DNA from: Thermothielavioides terrestris NRRL 8126 | Taxonomy: Eukaryota > Ascomycota > Sordariomycetes > Sordariales > Chaetomiaceae | Direction of reading: 5' to 3' | Length of the DNA: 64,000 nt | Assembly (NCBI RefSeq): GCF_000226115.1 | Contig: NC_016457.1 | Location: forward strand, 8,618,001 to 8,682,000 | Shown: piece by piece, positions 46,735 through 58,953 of the stretch | Position numbering within the stretch: the first letter of the stretch is position 1 | How the letters are laid out: every line of letters starts with the position of its first letter | The notes under the pieces: generated by a model | Database searches by the model: none | Told to the model about the DNA's origin: nothing | Seen by the model: only the letters and a program-made list of their open reading frames with translations | Translations under genes and position numbers: made by a program

Positions 46735-48745
46735 TCACTCCTCCTTCACCCGCCCTTCCCCCTCCTCGTCCTCGTCGTCCTCTTCCATCCCCCAGTCCCG
46801 CCATCCCTGGCCCCTCACCCAGCTGATGCCCTTCCTCCAGGCGCCTTCCTTCACCGCCTTCGCATCCCGCTCGTACACCACGCCGGTCAGCATCAGCGCG
46901 GCGACGAAGACCCAGACATCGCCGCCCTTCATGGCGCGCCACCACCGGCGCTTGACGCCGACCTTCCACAGGCTCTCGACGCTCATCTTGGCGCTGGCCA
47001 GGAACACGGCGCGGCTGCCGCGGCGGCCGTGCTCCAGCAGGGCCCACAGGCCGGCGAGGAAGCCGCCGAGGAAGAAGCGCTGGGTGGGCAGGAAGGTCCG
47101 GGGCAGCCAGGTCTGGAAGAAGCAGACGGACGACCAGGCGGTGGCGAGGGCGCCGGTCAGGAAGCCGGCCATGCGCAGGGCGCTCGAGACGAGCCGGTGC
47201 AGCGTGGCCAGCGGCGCGTGGTACAGCGCGCCGAGCCGCGGCAGCAGCAGCGTGGCCGAGTAGGCGACGAAGAGCAGCCGGCTGAGCGGCGGGAGCGCGC
47301 GCAGCCAGAGGGTGATGAAGGTGCGCGTGCAGGACGGGTCGGCCGGGTGCATGGTGGCGCAGGACAGGGACGTGATCAGCGGGTGCGCGCCGGACGTGAT
47401 GGGCGAAATGGCTGTCACCGAGGCGGGGAGGATGTCCTCTTTGTTGGGGAACAGCGTCGGGGAGATGTAGGCTCTGGAGTAAGGGATTAGCTATCGACAG
47501 GCAGGAGAGGAGGGACATGTCGGGGGTGGAGGTGGAGGGGGGTTGACCCACGGCCAGCTGAGCCGCGCCATCTGGGCGAGACTATCGACGATTTCGCTCG
47601 CCTGAGGCCATTTGAGACCCACGGGGTAGTCCTCGGGCTTGGGCTGCAGATACGTGGACGAGTTCTTCAGTACGAAATTGCTCCAGAACTGCGCAACGCC
47701 CGGTCAGCACCTTAATCTCGGCCTCTGATCCAGCCTCCAAAACAATTCACTCACCGATGGGATGCAGTCTCGGTCAAACACCAGCGCATGGAACAGCTGC
47801 CCAAAGGCGAACGGCTGCAGCATCCAGCTGCCCCACCACCACGGCCGCGGCCTTTTCGTATCCGCCTGGCCGTGGCTCCCCCTCTCCCATCCCCACACCA
47901 AGCCATTGTCTTCGACGCAGTTCCACCCAAACTCGAGCGCGCGGAAGATCGCATACAGCGCGATGGTCACGCGCAGCTGCCGGCTGGGATACACCCCGAG
48001 GGCCAGGCCGGCCAGGGAGGCGCCCACGGCGGGCGCGTACGGCGAGCTCAGCGTCCTAGCTGTCTTTGGATTGCGCAGCCGGAACTGCGCGCCCGATGGC
48101 TCGAGGATGTGGGTGCGCAGGCGGGTGAAGAAGCGGAAGAGGATACGGTACAGCAGCAGGATGGTGCTGAGGGAGAGGGAGAGACGGAGAGTCGGCGATT
48201 TGTACAGCGGTTGCTTCTTCTGCGTCGCCGATGCGGAACTGAGCATGCGCGTCAGCACGTCTTCTGTTTGTCGCCCACAATGGCATGAACGGAGGGACGC
48301 CATACTCCTGTCTCTTCCCCGTCAACCTCGCCGACACGGCGCCCCAGAGCTTCATCAACGCGCCAGTGGCGACGAACACGCGAATGGAGTGCCGGATTGC
48401 CCGCGCATTGTATTCGTCCCCATTTTCTACCGCCACGGTCCTCCGTTCCTCAACCTCCTTGCCTTTCCCCCGCGCTTTGGCCGCTCCTTTGCTGTCCTTT
48501 GACTGGGCGCGCCCGGGGGGACCGTCGATGATCCTCTGGACCGTGTCGACGGTTGGGGCCCGCTTCTTGAGGGCGCGCGAGCGTGAAATGACATATTTAT
48601 GAAGAGCCGCGTATTCGCGCGCCGAAATCGTATACCGGAGCGCATTGCGGAGGATGGGATCTGTGGTCGATCGTGCCGTCACCGGCGGCGGACCGCTGCC
48701 GCTGGCTGGACTGCTGGAGCTTGGCCGTCCGGCGCGCGACGCCAT
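46735..48745 (-). CDS. TMEM135-like multi-pass membrane protein
   Basis: Four exons, complement of 48306-48745, 47755-48238, 47552-47688 and 46735-47473, give 599 residues; all three introns (67, 66, 78 bases) keep frame. The N-terminus is disordered (MASRAGRPSSSSPASGSGPP), then ALRYTISAREYAALHKYVIS. Hydrophobic segments include LSLSLSTILLLYRILFRFF (~165-185), the PAVGASLAGLALGVYPSRQL region, and in the last exon several helices (FLGGFLAGLWALLEHGRRGS; AMKGGDVWVFVAALMLTGVV). The GG-containing helices and the last block match my recollection of fungal TMEM135 homologues, which in animals are linked to peroxisomes and mitochondrial dynamics. The acidic tail (EEDDEDEEGEG) is typical. Family assignment is from memory and moderate. 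It ends convergently with the beta-glucosidase. Confidence 0.75.
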
Positions 48746-50121
48746 TCCGGTCCGTCTTCGCGTTGGTTTATCAGCGGCCGAGCGATGTGTGGGATAATGT
48801 CAATGCGCCAGGGCTCAGACGCTTATCGAGATCGCGGATCAGATGTCGTTGCAAGTCCAAGCCGCGTGCGCGCGTAATACAAGTGAAATCTCGTCGGTCA
48901 TCAATGACCGTGTCGCAAACGCGTGTCGCATCGGCTCGCGTCGTGTCGCGTACTCTGGCGGAATTTTGCAGCCCGGTAGCTGAAAGCGTGTGAGGCAGCG
49001 GTTGTTGAAATTCCCGCGGTAGAAAACGAATTGGGAGCAGGCAACCTGGAAGTGATGAAAAGCAGAGCAGGTTCAGCGCGAGCTGCATTGACGCAATTAA
49101 TTACAGCCTCGGCTCAGAGTGACGCCAAGGGTTGCAGCTCGCCCCAGACCCCACCCCAAGCACATGTCTTCGGATCTCGGGATACATGAACGAAATACAT
49201 ACAGTACATACGTTACATACAGTCCCACAGTATCTGTAAACTCGAGCTACCTGATCCATGTTCGGCTGCCATCAGTCGTAGGATTGCGTACATTCGCAAA
49301 CCACCATCGTCACTCAATGTGACTAGAGAGGCATTGTTCCGGCCCAACGGCGCTTGCCTTTTATGGCTCCCAAATCCCCAGCGGCCTCGCAGCTGGATAC
49401 CAAAGACACTCGCCTGTCTGTCAGGGAGTGACAGCCCTTCCTTGCCATCGCCCCTTTGTAAAGTATTTCGTAGCCCTTGCAGTTTTCCAGCATCACCGGA
49501 TCAATTAACTCCTGTTCTCCGAACCCCATCTCATGAATGCCCTAGTACCCTAGAGCAAAACCCGTCCCAGAAGATGCAACCTCTCCTGCCCCGTCCCTCT
49601 TGTTGATGAGCAGTGTGCCCGCCCGAATCGATGAATCCCAAAGCGAAAAAAAACTCCAAGTCGCGGCCCACTTGGGCATGTGACTTACGAAGGGTCCCAT
49701 AACCGAACAGAACCAAGCAACTCTGCCGCCCAAGTCTTAACCCATCAGAGCCTGTTTCCCCAAGTCGTCGCGTCCGTAATCAGGTGCAGATACCAGGGGA
49801 TCAAAAAGGGAACAGTACAGGAAACCCGAAAATGAACATGGCCCAAGCAACAAACGCTCATATGAGCCCTCTAACCCGCCCCGACAGGGTAAGGACAGGC
49901 AATTTTGTGTAACCGCATGACTCCGGACGCAATGCAGAAAACCAAGGAGACCATAGGAAAAATGTTTTGCATCGGACCACAGCCCTGCCAGGCAGGGAGA
50001 GGATGTGGCGCGATGAATGCAAGAGAGAACAACCAACCCAGAAGTCACCCAGCCCGAAGCCCCCAAAAGTCGTCACGTCGTAAGAGCCGGCAGAGACATG
50101 TCGTGTCGTCGACGGCAGGCC
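48746..50121. other. spacer, 1.4 kb
   Basis: Upstream region of the TMEM135-like gene and 3' flank of the BTB-like gene. Contains GTCGCA/TGTCGC-type repetition around 48905-48960 (CGTGTCGC three times) but no gene. Confidence 0.5.
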
Positions 50122-52460
50122 TCATGAGCTGACGCTGGAAGAGGCTGTCTGCGACCACGTGTGGACGAGATATGGGAGGTCTCCAGGGAACACCTCTTCC
50201 TTGAAGCCCATGTTGTTGACCCAGAATTCATCCATATGCCTGACCACCAGGGGTGCTGCCGCATTCTCAACCCGTTCCTGGTAGGCTCGAAGCTGCGGGT
50301 CCGCCTTCTCGAGCGCTCGCAGCCGCCGGGATTCCCGCTCAGCGATGATCTCGGTGATCATTGACTGCCGGGAGGACGGGCTGAGATCGCCGGACAGCTT
50401 GGCCAGGTGGGGATGTTCCAGGACCTGCTTCAGGAGCTCGAAGGGCAAGTTGAGGAGAATGCGCGAGAGGATGGTGTCATTCGGAGTCGGTGCACGAGGG
50501 GACTGCCCGTTGCTCGGGGGAGAGGGAGAGACGGAGCCGTTCTTGGTCGGGGAGATGTCTCCAAACTTGATCTGAGACAGGCGAAGGTTGGAAGAGACGC
50601 GCGGATTCCGCGGCATCTGCGCCTGGGCCTTGGAGGGCTGCCGGCTATGAGCTGGGCCGGTCGTGCCATGGGCAATGGTGGGCGCGTTCGGGTTGCCGGG
50701 GACAGGGCTGGAAGGGGGGAGGCGAGGGAGCCCATGATCGCCGGCGTTTGCGTCGAGCACGAAATCCACGGGAAAGTTGTGGACAAGGAAGGCCAGGACC
50801 TGATCCAGAAGCTCTGCTACGCCAAAGCCATCGTTCCGCGGCGACATGACCGCAATCTTGGAAACGAACACAGCCGCCGTCTCAATCGTATTCCAGAAGA
50901 GGAGGCGGCTTGCGCGGTGGAGGGCAACGGAATGCACCCACGGCAGCTGCAGATACCGCGCAGTGACGACGTAGCTGAGCGCCGTCTTCAAGTCATCTTT
51001 CGCGTCGCGGAGGCGCAGTTCGGTAGGAAGAATACCGTTTGCAAGGCTCCAGCCGTAGAGGCTACGCAGGCAGTACCAGAAGACATCCGACCGCATATAC
51101 TCGTCGCGGACGTCGAGGGAAATGACACCGCCGGGTACGGTTCCTTCGCGCTTCATGACCCCAGTGAGCATGGGGCTGCGAGAGAAGATGAAACGGTGGC
51201 CGTGAGTGGTAAGGACGCGGTGAAGCTGCCGGGAATCGGGATGGTCCTGGAATTCTGATTTGTCGGGGAAGCGAAGGACGAGAACACAATCGGTAAAAGA
51301 GTCGTCCGAGATGCCGTGTCTGAGGAAAGACAAAGTTTCCTCCTGATCGTGCAGGCTCTGATAAAGAGAGACCGGCGCTGTAGCGGGGTGCACCGCACCG
51401 CTCATGGCCGGGTTCATCCCGGCAAGCGGCATGGGGGATTGGCCTGCCGGGTCGGCAGGATAGGCGGCAGAGCCATTGACCGCATAACGAGGGGCACCGT
51501 GCTCCTCGGCCTGGACCGGTGACTGAGACCCGTGGAAGCTGTGCGGAGTCGGCGGTCCGTGATGGTTGACAAGGTTGGGAGCGTAACCGTCGACAACCGG
51601 GGATACCAGGAGAGGACGGCCATAGCTGTCCACGGCGGCCGGCGGGTATGGGACCATGCCGGGAGGAGGGGGAGGGAACACGCTTCCGCCAGACCTGGGT
51701 GCAGGGGATGATCCGTTGGAGTCGTGCAACGCCCCAAAAACCAAGCTCCCGTTGCTGGGATGGGGCTGGTGGTGGAACGCCGGCCGATTCATCATGGCAG
51801 GATGTGGGGCGGGAATGGGGACGCCGGGAGCGGGAGCGGGACCGGACGTGGCCATAGCCTCGGGCGCGGGGTTGGGCAGACCAGGGGGTCGGTGATGGAC
51901 TGGGGATCTGGCCCGCCCGGGCGGGACGGGAGTCGGTAGAACTGGAGGCGTCTCTGCATTGGAGCTCTTGTCAGCAGGGTGTCTCCCATGCGACAGCTGA
52001 GTCGGGTCCAGAACACACAAAGGGCAGGCCGAAGGGGTGGATGGGGTGGGGAAGGGAAGGTTTGTGTTCGGTGCTGAATGAATGGTAACTCGGGCATACC
52101 TCTTGCGCGCTCGTCTTCATCCGACACAGGACCAGGCTGCTCTACGTCTGCTGCAGCTTGAACGGGAGCGACAGCGACTGTCGCGGCGTCGAGATTGCTC
52201 GAGGAGGTTGGGCCAAGCTCGGTCGACGTTGTTTTCGGCGACTCCTGCCCGTGCTTCGGCACAACCGACGCCGGTTTCTCGTCGGCTTGCCGGACACCGT
52301 TCTGGGGCTTGGCAGGCAAAGAGGCCGTTGCCGTGACAGAGGACTGCTTGCTGCCAGGGCGCTGAGGGAAGTTGAGCGGCAGAGCTGGAATAATGGTTCG
52401 GTTGGGAGGCCGAGAAATCGTCTTGGCAGGTTTGCCTGCAGTCCCGTTGGGAGGCGCCAT
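50122..52460 (-). CDS. BTB/POZ-like protein with long Pro-rich N-terminus
   Basis: Two exons, complement of 52100-52460 and 50122-51953, 146-base intron, 730 residues. The acceptor (TGCAG at 51954) is the one that matches the phase-1 donor GTATGC. Residues 1-300 are disordered: MAPPNGTAGKPAKTISRPPN, then Pro/Gly/His-rich sequence. Residues ~310-470 contain SFTDCVLVLRFPD, HRVLTTHGHRFIFSRSPMLT, DVFWYCLRSLYGW and YLQLPWVHSVALHRASRL, arranged as in a BTB fold followed by a BACK-like helical region. A further helical part (ILLNLPFELLKQVLEHPHLA) precedes the conserved end DLPYLVHTWSQTASSSVSS. BTB domains mediate protein-protein contacts, often with cullin-3. The start at 52460 is the first ATG; an upstream in-frame TTG is not a start. 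Target and partners unknown. Confidence 0.82.
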
Positions 52461-53833
52461 GATTGTAGTCGCAGATCCGGAACGAAGGAGGGAGTGGTTG
52501 TCCCGCGGCAAAGGGAAGGCGGTCGAGAGGAAAGAATGTCGGAGGGGTTGGATGAGCAGGCCGAAGACGGTCGGCGGGGTGGTGGGAAGAGGAAAGCCCG
52601 ATCAACTGGCGGCACCGCGAGCGGCTCCGTGCTTGACTCCGAGCTTGACTCCGTCCGTACTTGACCTGTGCGACGCGCCGCCTGGCTCACTGTTGCGACG
52701 CTGCGGTTAGCAAGCGCCCGTAAGCTGCTGTGAGGGCTAGAACGCAGTACCGTTCGATTGCTGCGACAGAGCGGGCAGCAATCTGGAGGTCGCGGGGCGG
52801 TCTGAAGTTTCCGAGCAGGTCGGTCGAGTGTTTGTCGCCAGTTGAAGCGGGCTCGGCGAGCTTCCAGGTTAGAGCATGGGCCCAAATCGCACCCGGAACA
52901 ATGATGCCAAAATTTTGACTCCTCCCCGCCGAAAAAAAAAGCCCTGTGTTCTGATTGGACTGTTGGCTCGCGTGGGGCACAGCAATGAACGCTGCTGTAT
53001 TCCGTAATCTGTGCAACATGGAATCTTGATTCGGTTTCCACCACATTATCGCCGCCGGTCGCGCAAAACACCATCACTCTTTACAAGCTTCCACCACTGC
53101 GTTCAACACTCGCGTTCAATTTCCTAGCCTGTATACAGGTAAAATGACATGCTAGGTCTCTTTACTATCACTCTCCTACCAGTTCAACCAATCGAGAACG
53201 CATGCGATGTTACATGCGACATGGGATTCCAGTAACGTTTCGATACTCGCGTCATCCAAACAGCTGACTACCCAAGCCTGTGTAATTATGGAATCAAGCT
53301 CTTTCCAAGCTCCTTTCGGATGTTGAGATTGTGACTGGCTCCTGCGTTCCATCACCTGGTGTCAAAGCATCCATCGTCCGACGCTTTGGCTCGGCCCAGG
53401 CTACGTGACCCAATTACGATGTTCGCAAAGGATAGATGCAGATGGAACCATGGTTCCCCGAGTTCGTTGTACAAGCTATAGCCTGAAGCTTTCAATGTTC
53501 ATTGCATACTCCATTCGGCTTTCACTTGTCTGACATCGCCTTTGAACTCCCTGGCGGCACCGTGTTAGCAACGCCGCCCACTGCCAGTGTCGGATTCCTT
53601 GCTTTCTCGGTCATGCCTCTCAGGATTATTACTGTCACGAATTGCGAGGGTTCACATGGACAGCTCGGAGAAGTCAGTCACAGCGTCGAGGAGCTGTCAC
53701 AGAGAGTTTGGTCAACTCAAGACGGTTCGGTGTTGCCAAACCAGACGATAGCCCCATCAGCCCAGTCAAGTCAAGGGTCCCTCCTATCGCTGCCCGGCTT
53801 CCTTGTCAACTCATCCTCTCTTTGGTGTTACCT
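52461..53833. other. spacer, 1.4 kb
   Basis: Upstream region of the BTB-like gene and 3' flank of the zinc-ribbon gene, both minus. The minus frame 52142-53077 overlaps the BTB first exon and is a shadow. Nothing else supported. Confidence 0.5.
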
Positions 53834-55057
53834 CTACAAGTGATTCCATCCCGAAGGGAATCCAAGCCCGGCCGGGTTGAGGGCTATGGGATCCACGACC
53901 ACTGGACTGGGCGTAGTGTAATGCTGCTCGAGCCTCTTCCCTTTGTCCCGCGGTTCCGTCGGCATCCCCGCCAGATACGAACCTTCATATTCATTGTTCT
54001 CCTCAACATCATTCTCATGCACCGGGGGCGGCCGCCGATAGGGATAGTGCGGCACCGGCTCCCCGTCCCTCCACAACGTCCCCAGATCACACGCGCTCCT
54101 ATGGGCACCGTTCGCACTATTGCTCCCAGACCGTTTCATAGCCGCCCTCAAACCAGCAACGATCGCACATCTCGGATCACCCAGCGCTCTCCGCTGCCAA
54201 TCCCACGGGCCGTCCGCCAGCGCCACCCGCTGGTCCGCCGTGCCGAGCCTCTGCCCATACCTATTCATCACCACGCTGTCAGCACTCAGCACGCCCGCGC
54301 CTCCGCCACCGCTTCCACCACCACCACCACCACCGCCGCCGCCACTGCCCATCCCACTCCCCGCCCCCTGCGCACCCGCCAGCCCGAGAAGAAGCTGCGC
54401 CTGCCCAGCGCGCCAGCCAAGCACGCAGGCGCGGTTGGCGCACGCGGTGACGCCGAGCAGGCAGCGCGAGTCGAAGCGGTTGCGGGCCCACTCGCCGCAG
54501 CCGGCGCACTCCCAGTGGACGGGGTCGAGGAAGCGCGGCGACGCGGCCAGGCCGCCGACGGTGCGGATCAGCAGCTTCGCTTCGCGGTCGCGGCCCAGCG
54601 GGCCCGCGAACAGCGCGCAGTTGACGCACTTCCGGTGACGGCAGGTCGGGCGCCAGCACACGCCGCTGCCACTGCCGCCGCTGCCGCTGCCGCTGAGGTC
54701 CTCTTCGTTGCTGTTGCTGTTGCTATTGCCGAAGCTGCTGCTGTTGTTGTTATTGCTGCCGGCGTGGGAGGAGGAAGAAGAAGAAGAAGAGGGATAGTGG
54801 ACCATGCCGACGGGGTCGGTGTAACCCTCCTCCGCGCAGCGGCAGCATAGCCAGCGGTTGATTTGGGTTTGTGCGGGAGGCGAGCCGGCGGGGTAGCGCA
54901 CCGGGAAAGCGCGGAGGTTGGCTTGGGATACGATGCGCGGCGACGGGAGGCCTTCGGTCGGGAACGTCAGCAAGGTGCGGGTTTCGACTACGGGACTGGA
55001 CGCAGCGGCGGCGCCGTTCGACGGGATGGGGATTGAGGCGGGCGAACGGTAAGCCAT
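53834..55057 (-). CDS. zinc-ribbon-type Cys-rich protein
   Basis: Single exon, 407 residues from the ATG at 55057 (MAYRSPASIPIPSNGAAA). Cysteines cluster as in fungal double-zinc-ribbon proteins: RWLCCRCAEEG (Cys71/72/74), then a Ser/Asn/Gly linker, CWRPTCRHRKCVNC (134, 139, 144, 147), and WECAGCGEW (184, 187) with CLLGVTACANRAC (199-211). The linker contains Ser, Asn and Gly homopolymers, and a second poly-Gly stretch occurs at ~230-250. The C-terminus is polar (PHYPYRRPPPVHEND). It probably binds two or three zinc ions and may act as an adaptor; no nucleic-acid-binding signature is specific enough to claim more. The frame is open ~29 codons above the ATG without conserved character. Confidence 0.8.
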   Translation of the reverse strand: MAYRSPASIPIPSNGAAAASSPVVETRTLLTFPTEGLPSPRIVSQANLRAFPVRYPAGSPPAQTQINRWLCCRCAEEGYTDPVGMVHYPSSSSSSSSHAGSNNNNSSSFGNSNSNSNEEDLSGSGSGGSGSGVCWRPTCRHRKCVNCALFAGPLGRDREAKLLIRTVGGLAASPRFLDPVHWECAGCGEWARNRFDSRCLLGVTACANRACVLGWRAGQAQLLLGLAGAQGAGSGMGSGGGGGGGGGGSGGGGAGVLSADSVVMNRYGQRLGTADQRVALADGPWDWQRRALGDPRCAIVAGLRAAMKRSGSNSANGAHRSACDLGTLWRDGEPVPHYPYRRPPPVHENDVEENNEYEGSYLAGMPTEPRDKGKRLEQHYTTPSPVVVDPIALNPAGLGFPSGWNHL

Positions 55058-55827
55058 TTTGTCTCGAGTCGAGGTTCTTGTGGGGGGAATCAGCTGCTGC
55101 ACGCGGCAACGAAGCGGTTGCTCTTTTTTTCCTGAACCTCCCAAGCGAGTGGAAATGTGGTGCTGCAGGCGTCAGACGACTGCTCGTCGGGCTCTTCTGT
55201 GCAGGATGTGAGACAAGATGCGGGCCGCACTCGGACCCTGATCTCGATGAACATGGAACCTAGCGTGGTTCCAAGGCCGAGATCCAACGAGGACGCAATG
55301 AGGAGCTGGAACCCAGAAGCCGTCCTGTGGGAGGTGTGTGACGCACGGCAACTTGGAGGACCATTTGTTCACAGCCGACTGGCGAACCTTTCCATTTTCT
55401 CAAGCGCGTCTGAGTTCGCGGGCAAACGGAGCAAGCACTCGGCTGGTGGCATCCTGCAATGATCTGGCTCGTCGCACACTGCAACTTGCCGGCCTTAGCC
55501 TCTCGGGGTCTCCGCTCCAGGGCTGGCTTATTGCCGTCAGACAGCGCCGGGGAATAAAATCCCTTCACAACTTGAAGTGTTACAGCAGGCTGGCTTGCAC
55601 CAAGAAGATGGCCACGCCTGTCGAATCTTTGGAAAACAGCTTGGGAAATGGTACGACTTCGTACTTGACAGGGTCCCGGTAGATACCCACGATAATTTGT
55701 AAGAGAGCACAGCATATCCATGGATCTGGCAGATGTCTCCGTACACCGAACCTGTACCTGGACCGCCGTTCATTGGCCCTCAATTTCCGATAGGGACATC
55801 CTGTTCCCACCACCGCCAGCAAGATGC
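55058..55827. other. spacer, 0.8 kb
   Basis: Upstream of the zinc-ribbon gene and downstream of the second BTB gene. No gene recognised. Confidence 0.5.
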
Positions 55828-57714
55828 TCAGGCCCCGGTATCCTCGGCCTCCACCTTCTCCTCCTTGATGCTTCCTTCCGCACGTCCCGGCTCTGCGCCC
55901 AGTTCCATGTCAGCCAAGACATAGTCCATGACCTTGACCTGCTTGAACTGGGTGCTGTCCAGAAGCAAATTCTCAAGGGCTGGGTCCGAGGCGTTTTGAA
56001 TCGCCTCCTCCGCGTTGAACCCCTTGAAGACCTCCTCACTCCAAGCGCCGGATTTCTGGGCGCGGAGAGCGAGCTGCTGGATGACCCAAACAGGGAGCTC
56101 GACTTCTTGGCTCAGGGCATCCTCCCTACCAAAAAAAATGTCAGCTACCTCATTCCATTTACACAGGAATGGGTGGGGAGGTTTTCGGTATGCGACGCCT
56201 CCAGGCTTCGCGGCAACCGCCAAAACCGGGGAAGCGTCCAAATATTGCTTACAAGGCTTCTTGATGATGGATGCCGCAGTTAATGTGGCTGTCAAGGTGG
56301 GCCGGCGTGCCAGGCAACTTGAAACGGATGACCTTCATGGCACCCAACTTCTTGGCCAGAGCCGAAGCGCTACCGCGGTACCCATTGATGGTGGGGAAAG
56401 GGACCAGCTTGGCCGCCGCCAAAGAGCTCATCAGCGAGCCAAGCTGCAGATGATGGCATGACTGCTTCAGCTCATCGTTGGCGTCCTTGCTGCGGCAGAA
56501 CTTCATTGCCGCGTCGCCGCCAGCAATGAGATCATGGAGTGGCTGATCTACAGCCTTCACACACTTGGTCAGGCAGTCGATGCGGGCCTTTCTGATCAAC
56601 TCTGATTGGCGTGGCAAATTAGTTGAATTCGAGCTTCAGCGGAGAGTGCGGGCACTAACCGATGACAGACTCCGGAAGTCCCTGATCCTTCCAAGGCAGG
56701 CCCCGAGTGTCAAGTAATTCCCCCGCGTCACTAAGCGTGGCGTTCTGGGCAACCCTGGATAACATGCGCGCGAACCAGCGGGCTTCGCCCAACACCCAGG
56801 TCAGATACAGGGTCTTGTCGTGGTCGTTCTGCTCGTTCTGCATGACGATGTGCCAATTCAGGCCAGACACCCTGCGATGTTGTCAGAACACCCGAGCAAC
56901 GGAGATCAGAAAGCAGGAAGTACATACCACTTCTCCATGTACCCAGCCAGGAGGTGTGCACAATCGCACTTCTCAACAACTTTGGCAAGGCCATAAAGCT
57001 GGTCGACGTCGGGACGAGACGGGATTTCCTTGAATTTGTAGTGGATTATGGACAGGACCAAGTCCAGCCCAAAAGAGTCGTTGCCAAAATCGGCCACGTC
57101 GAAGACTAATTTGCCGTTACGAGAAACGGAGGCCGCCGGCCCGTGGATGATGGTTTTCAAAGTAGGAGAGGCTGCCGCAACGAGGGCAGAGCAAACCTTA
57201 TAGTAAAGGCCGTTGCCCTCTGCGTCACGGATCCGGATGTAGGTATCGGCTTCTGCGTGGTAACTCACGACATCTGCAAACTTCGCGCTCGACTGAACGA
57301 GGTCCTTCATGTCGAGATCATCATCGGATTCAATCTTGATGTCGGGGGTGGTCGGCTCCGTAGCCACTCCATTGGTTTCGGCGGTCGTCGAAACCGTTTC
57401 CTGCCGCTCTCCGTCGGAGATGCCTCCATTATCAGAGGTAACGTCGCCAACCTCGCAAGTGGTCGAGTCGCACAGGATTGGGATCTTGTTTGAATCAATG
57501 TCAGCCCGTCTAATAAATCTGCAAGGAGCGCCGAGCGAGCTGTCGAGTCCTCCGCGGCTGGATGAGGCGTGATTTGCGTTACACTCACCTCTTTGGGATC
57601 GCCGTTCCCCACGGCGCCAAGCTCCTCGGGCTTAGGAGAAGCGAGAGATACAGTCGACAACTGCTCGTCGTCGACGACAGACTGCGCTTTCGCGGAAGAC
57701 TGAGAGCCCGACAT
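55828..57714 (-). CDS. BTB/POZ domain protein (fungal type)
   Basis: Five exons, complement of 57589-57714, 56928-57484, 56660-56871, 56253-56601 and 55828-56125, give 513 residues; introns are 104, 56, 58, 51 and all frame-consistent (the fourth, 56126-56252, is 127 bases). The N-terminus is acidic and polar (MSGSQSSAKAQSVVDDEQLS). Residues ~105-190 read DTYIRIRDAEGNGLYYKVCS, then AAASPTLKTIIHG and DLVLSIIHYKFKEIP, a BTB-like fold as in many fungal proteins of this class. After it come LLAGYMEKWVSGLNWHI and helices including LGEARWFARMLSRVAQ. The C-terminus is acidic with Glu/Lys repeats. No partner domain (zinc finger, Kelch) is present. Ubiquitin-adaptor or chromatin roles are general to BTB proteins, not shown here. 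Confidence 0.82.
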
Positions 57715-58889
57715 GGTTGAGTCCCGATGAATTCTCCGGTCACTTTCAAAACAGAAGGGGAAGGAGAAATGGAGAAGCCTGCAGAAATTGTCGAGACGCC
57801 CCAAATGAGGACCGCCGGCTTGAAAATTTGCGCCTTGGCGACTGCTCGATCGGAAGGTACGATGGAGGTTAATATGGGAGTTGCGGAATCCGTGGCTCGC
57901 AACCTTGGCAGGTGGAACTGACACGACGTCAGTGGAAGAAATGGAAGCTACCAAGCAGAACTTAGGCAGGTACAACCTGAGAAGAAAACTGGGTCTGACT
58001 AACTGACAAAAGCCATGGGAGGGCTTCCAGGCTGGTGCCGGGAAGGAGGATTTCACAACTGCCTCTCCGAGCTGCAAGATGTGCAGCAGTCTACCGTGAT
58101 CCCCAGGCCCCTGGTCGCTTTTCACCCTTCGTTTAGGAGAGTGATCCAAGGTACCTTACTTTGCCCAGGGCACCTTATTCTCATTTGCTACCATTTGTAC
58201 TGCTAATTCTGCCAGATCTCATTGTCTGCTCCTCCTACCAGGCCGGTAGCTTGGATAAATAACCCGCACGCACCTCGACATGTGCCGTGCCTTGCTCAAT
58301 GCACCCAGAGTGCATCATTCGAGATCCCACCTGAGCGAAGGTTCGAAAATTCTGACAGCCTCTGATCATGGTCTGTGACCTGTCTGACTCGGCTTTGCTC
58401 CTGCTCGCTAATCAATGAGCAGCTTGCTGGGCCTGGCCTTCCATCATGACATTATTCGGTTACAAAGCCAGCCAAACTCAAGCAACAGTCCACTTCCGCA
58501 CTTACCAGCCCTTGTACCGTTGTCTCGCTCCGTGGTCAAGGTACGGAAATAAATCTGAGGATAGGTAATGAGCCCTCCTGAACCCGTAATCTTGTTGCCG
58601 GAGAGAGCACAGCCACCACTTTGGTTGTCTGTGTCTCTAAAATGCTACTACTACTTTGAATCTACACGAGCGCTGAAGGCAGAGTCCCGTTCCCTAGTCG
58701 AACTCTTGAGGCACTGGGTTCTGGCGGATTTGTCGCTTTTTGAAATCAAAGCACCAATAACGATACCCTTTACCCACAGCACCAATCAGGCGATCCGGGA
58801 AGCCATGTCGCGGCATACAGCTGCGGCTGACCTGACGATGTGGACCAGTGACAGGGGTCGCGGAGCCTTGCTTGACCGGATTGTTGTTC

Positions 58890-58927
<38 letters not shown>

Positions 58928-58953
58928 CGCCTGCAGAGGGCAACCACATCGCG
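57715..58953. promoter_or_regulatory. divergent promoter region with CT microsatellite
   Basis: 1.24 kb between the second BTB gene (minus) and the CorA-like gene (plus). A pyrimidine run with (CT)n at about 58890-58922 lies 32 bases before the start codon of the CorA-like gene; CT-rich tracts are common just upstream of fungal starts. The 181-codon plus frame 58568-59113 runs through this tract and overlaps the true start out of frame, so I reject it. Confidence 0.5.
58890..58922. repeat. (CT)n microsatellite
   Basis: About 33 bases of nearly pure CT on the plus strand, in the leader of the CorA-like gene. Confidence 0.85.

Noticed and set aside
53642..54850. Plus-strand frame of 402 codons
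   Set aside because: It is the antisense of the zinc-ribbon gene; its Ala/Arg/His repeats are the reverse of the Gly/Ser tracts there.
58340..58360. GGTTCGAAAAT, resembling a tRNA B box
   Set aside because: No A box, acceptor stem or anticodon arm can be drawn around it.
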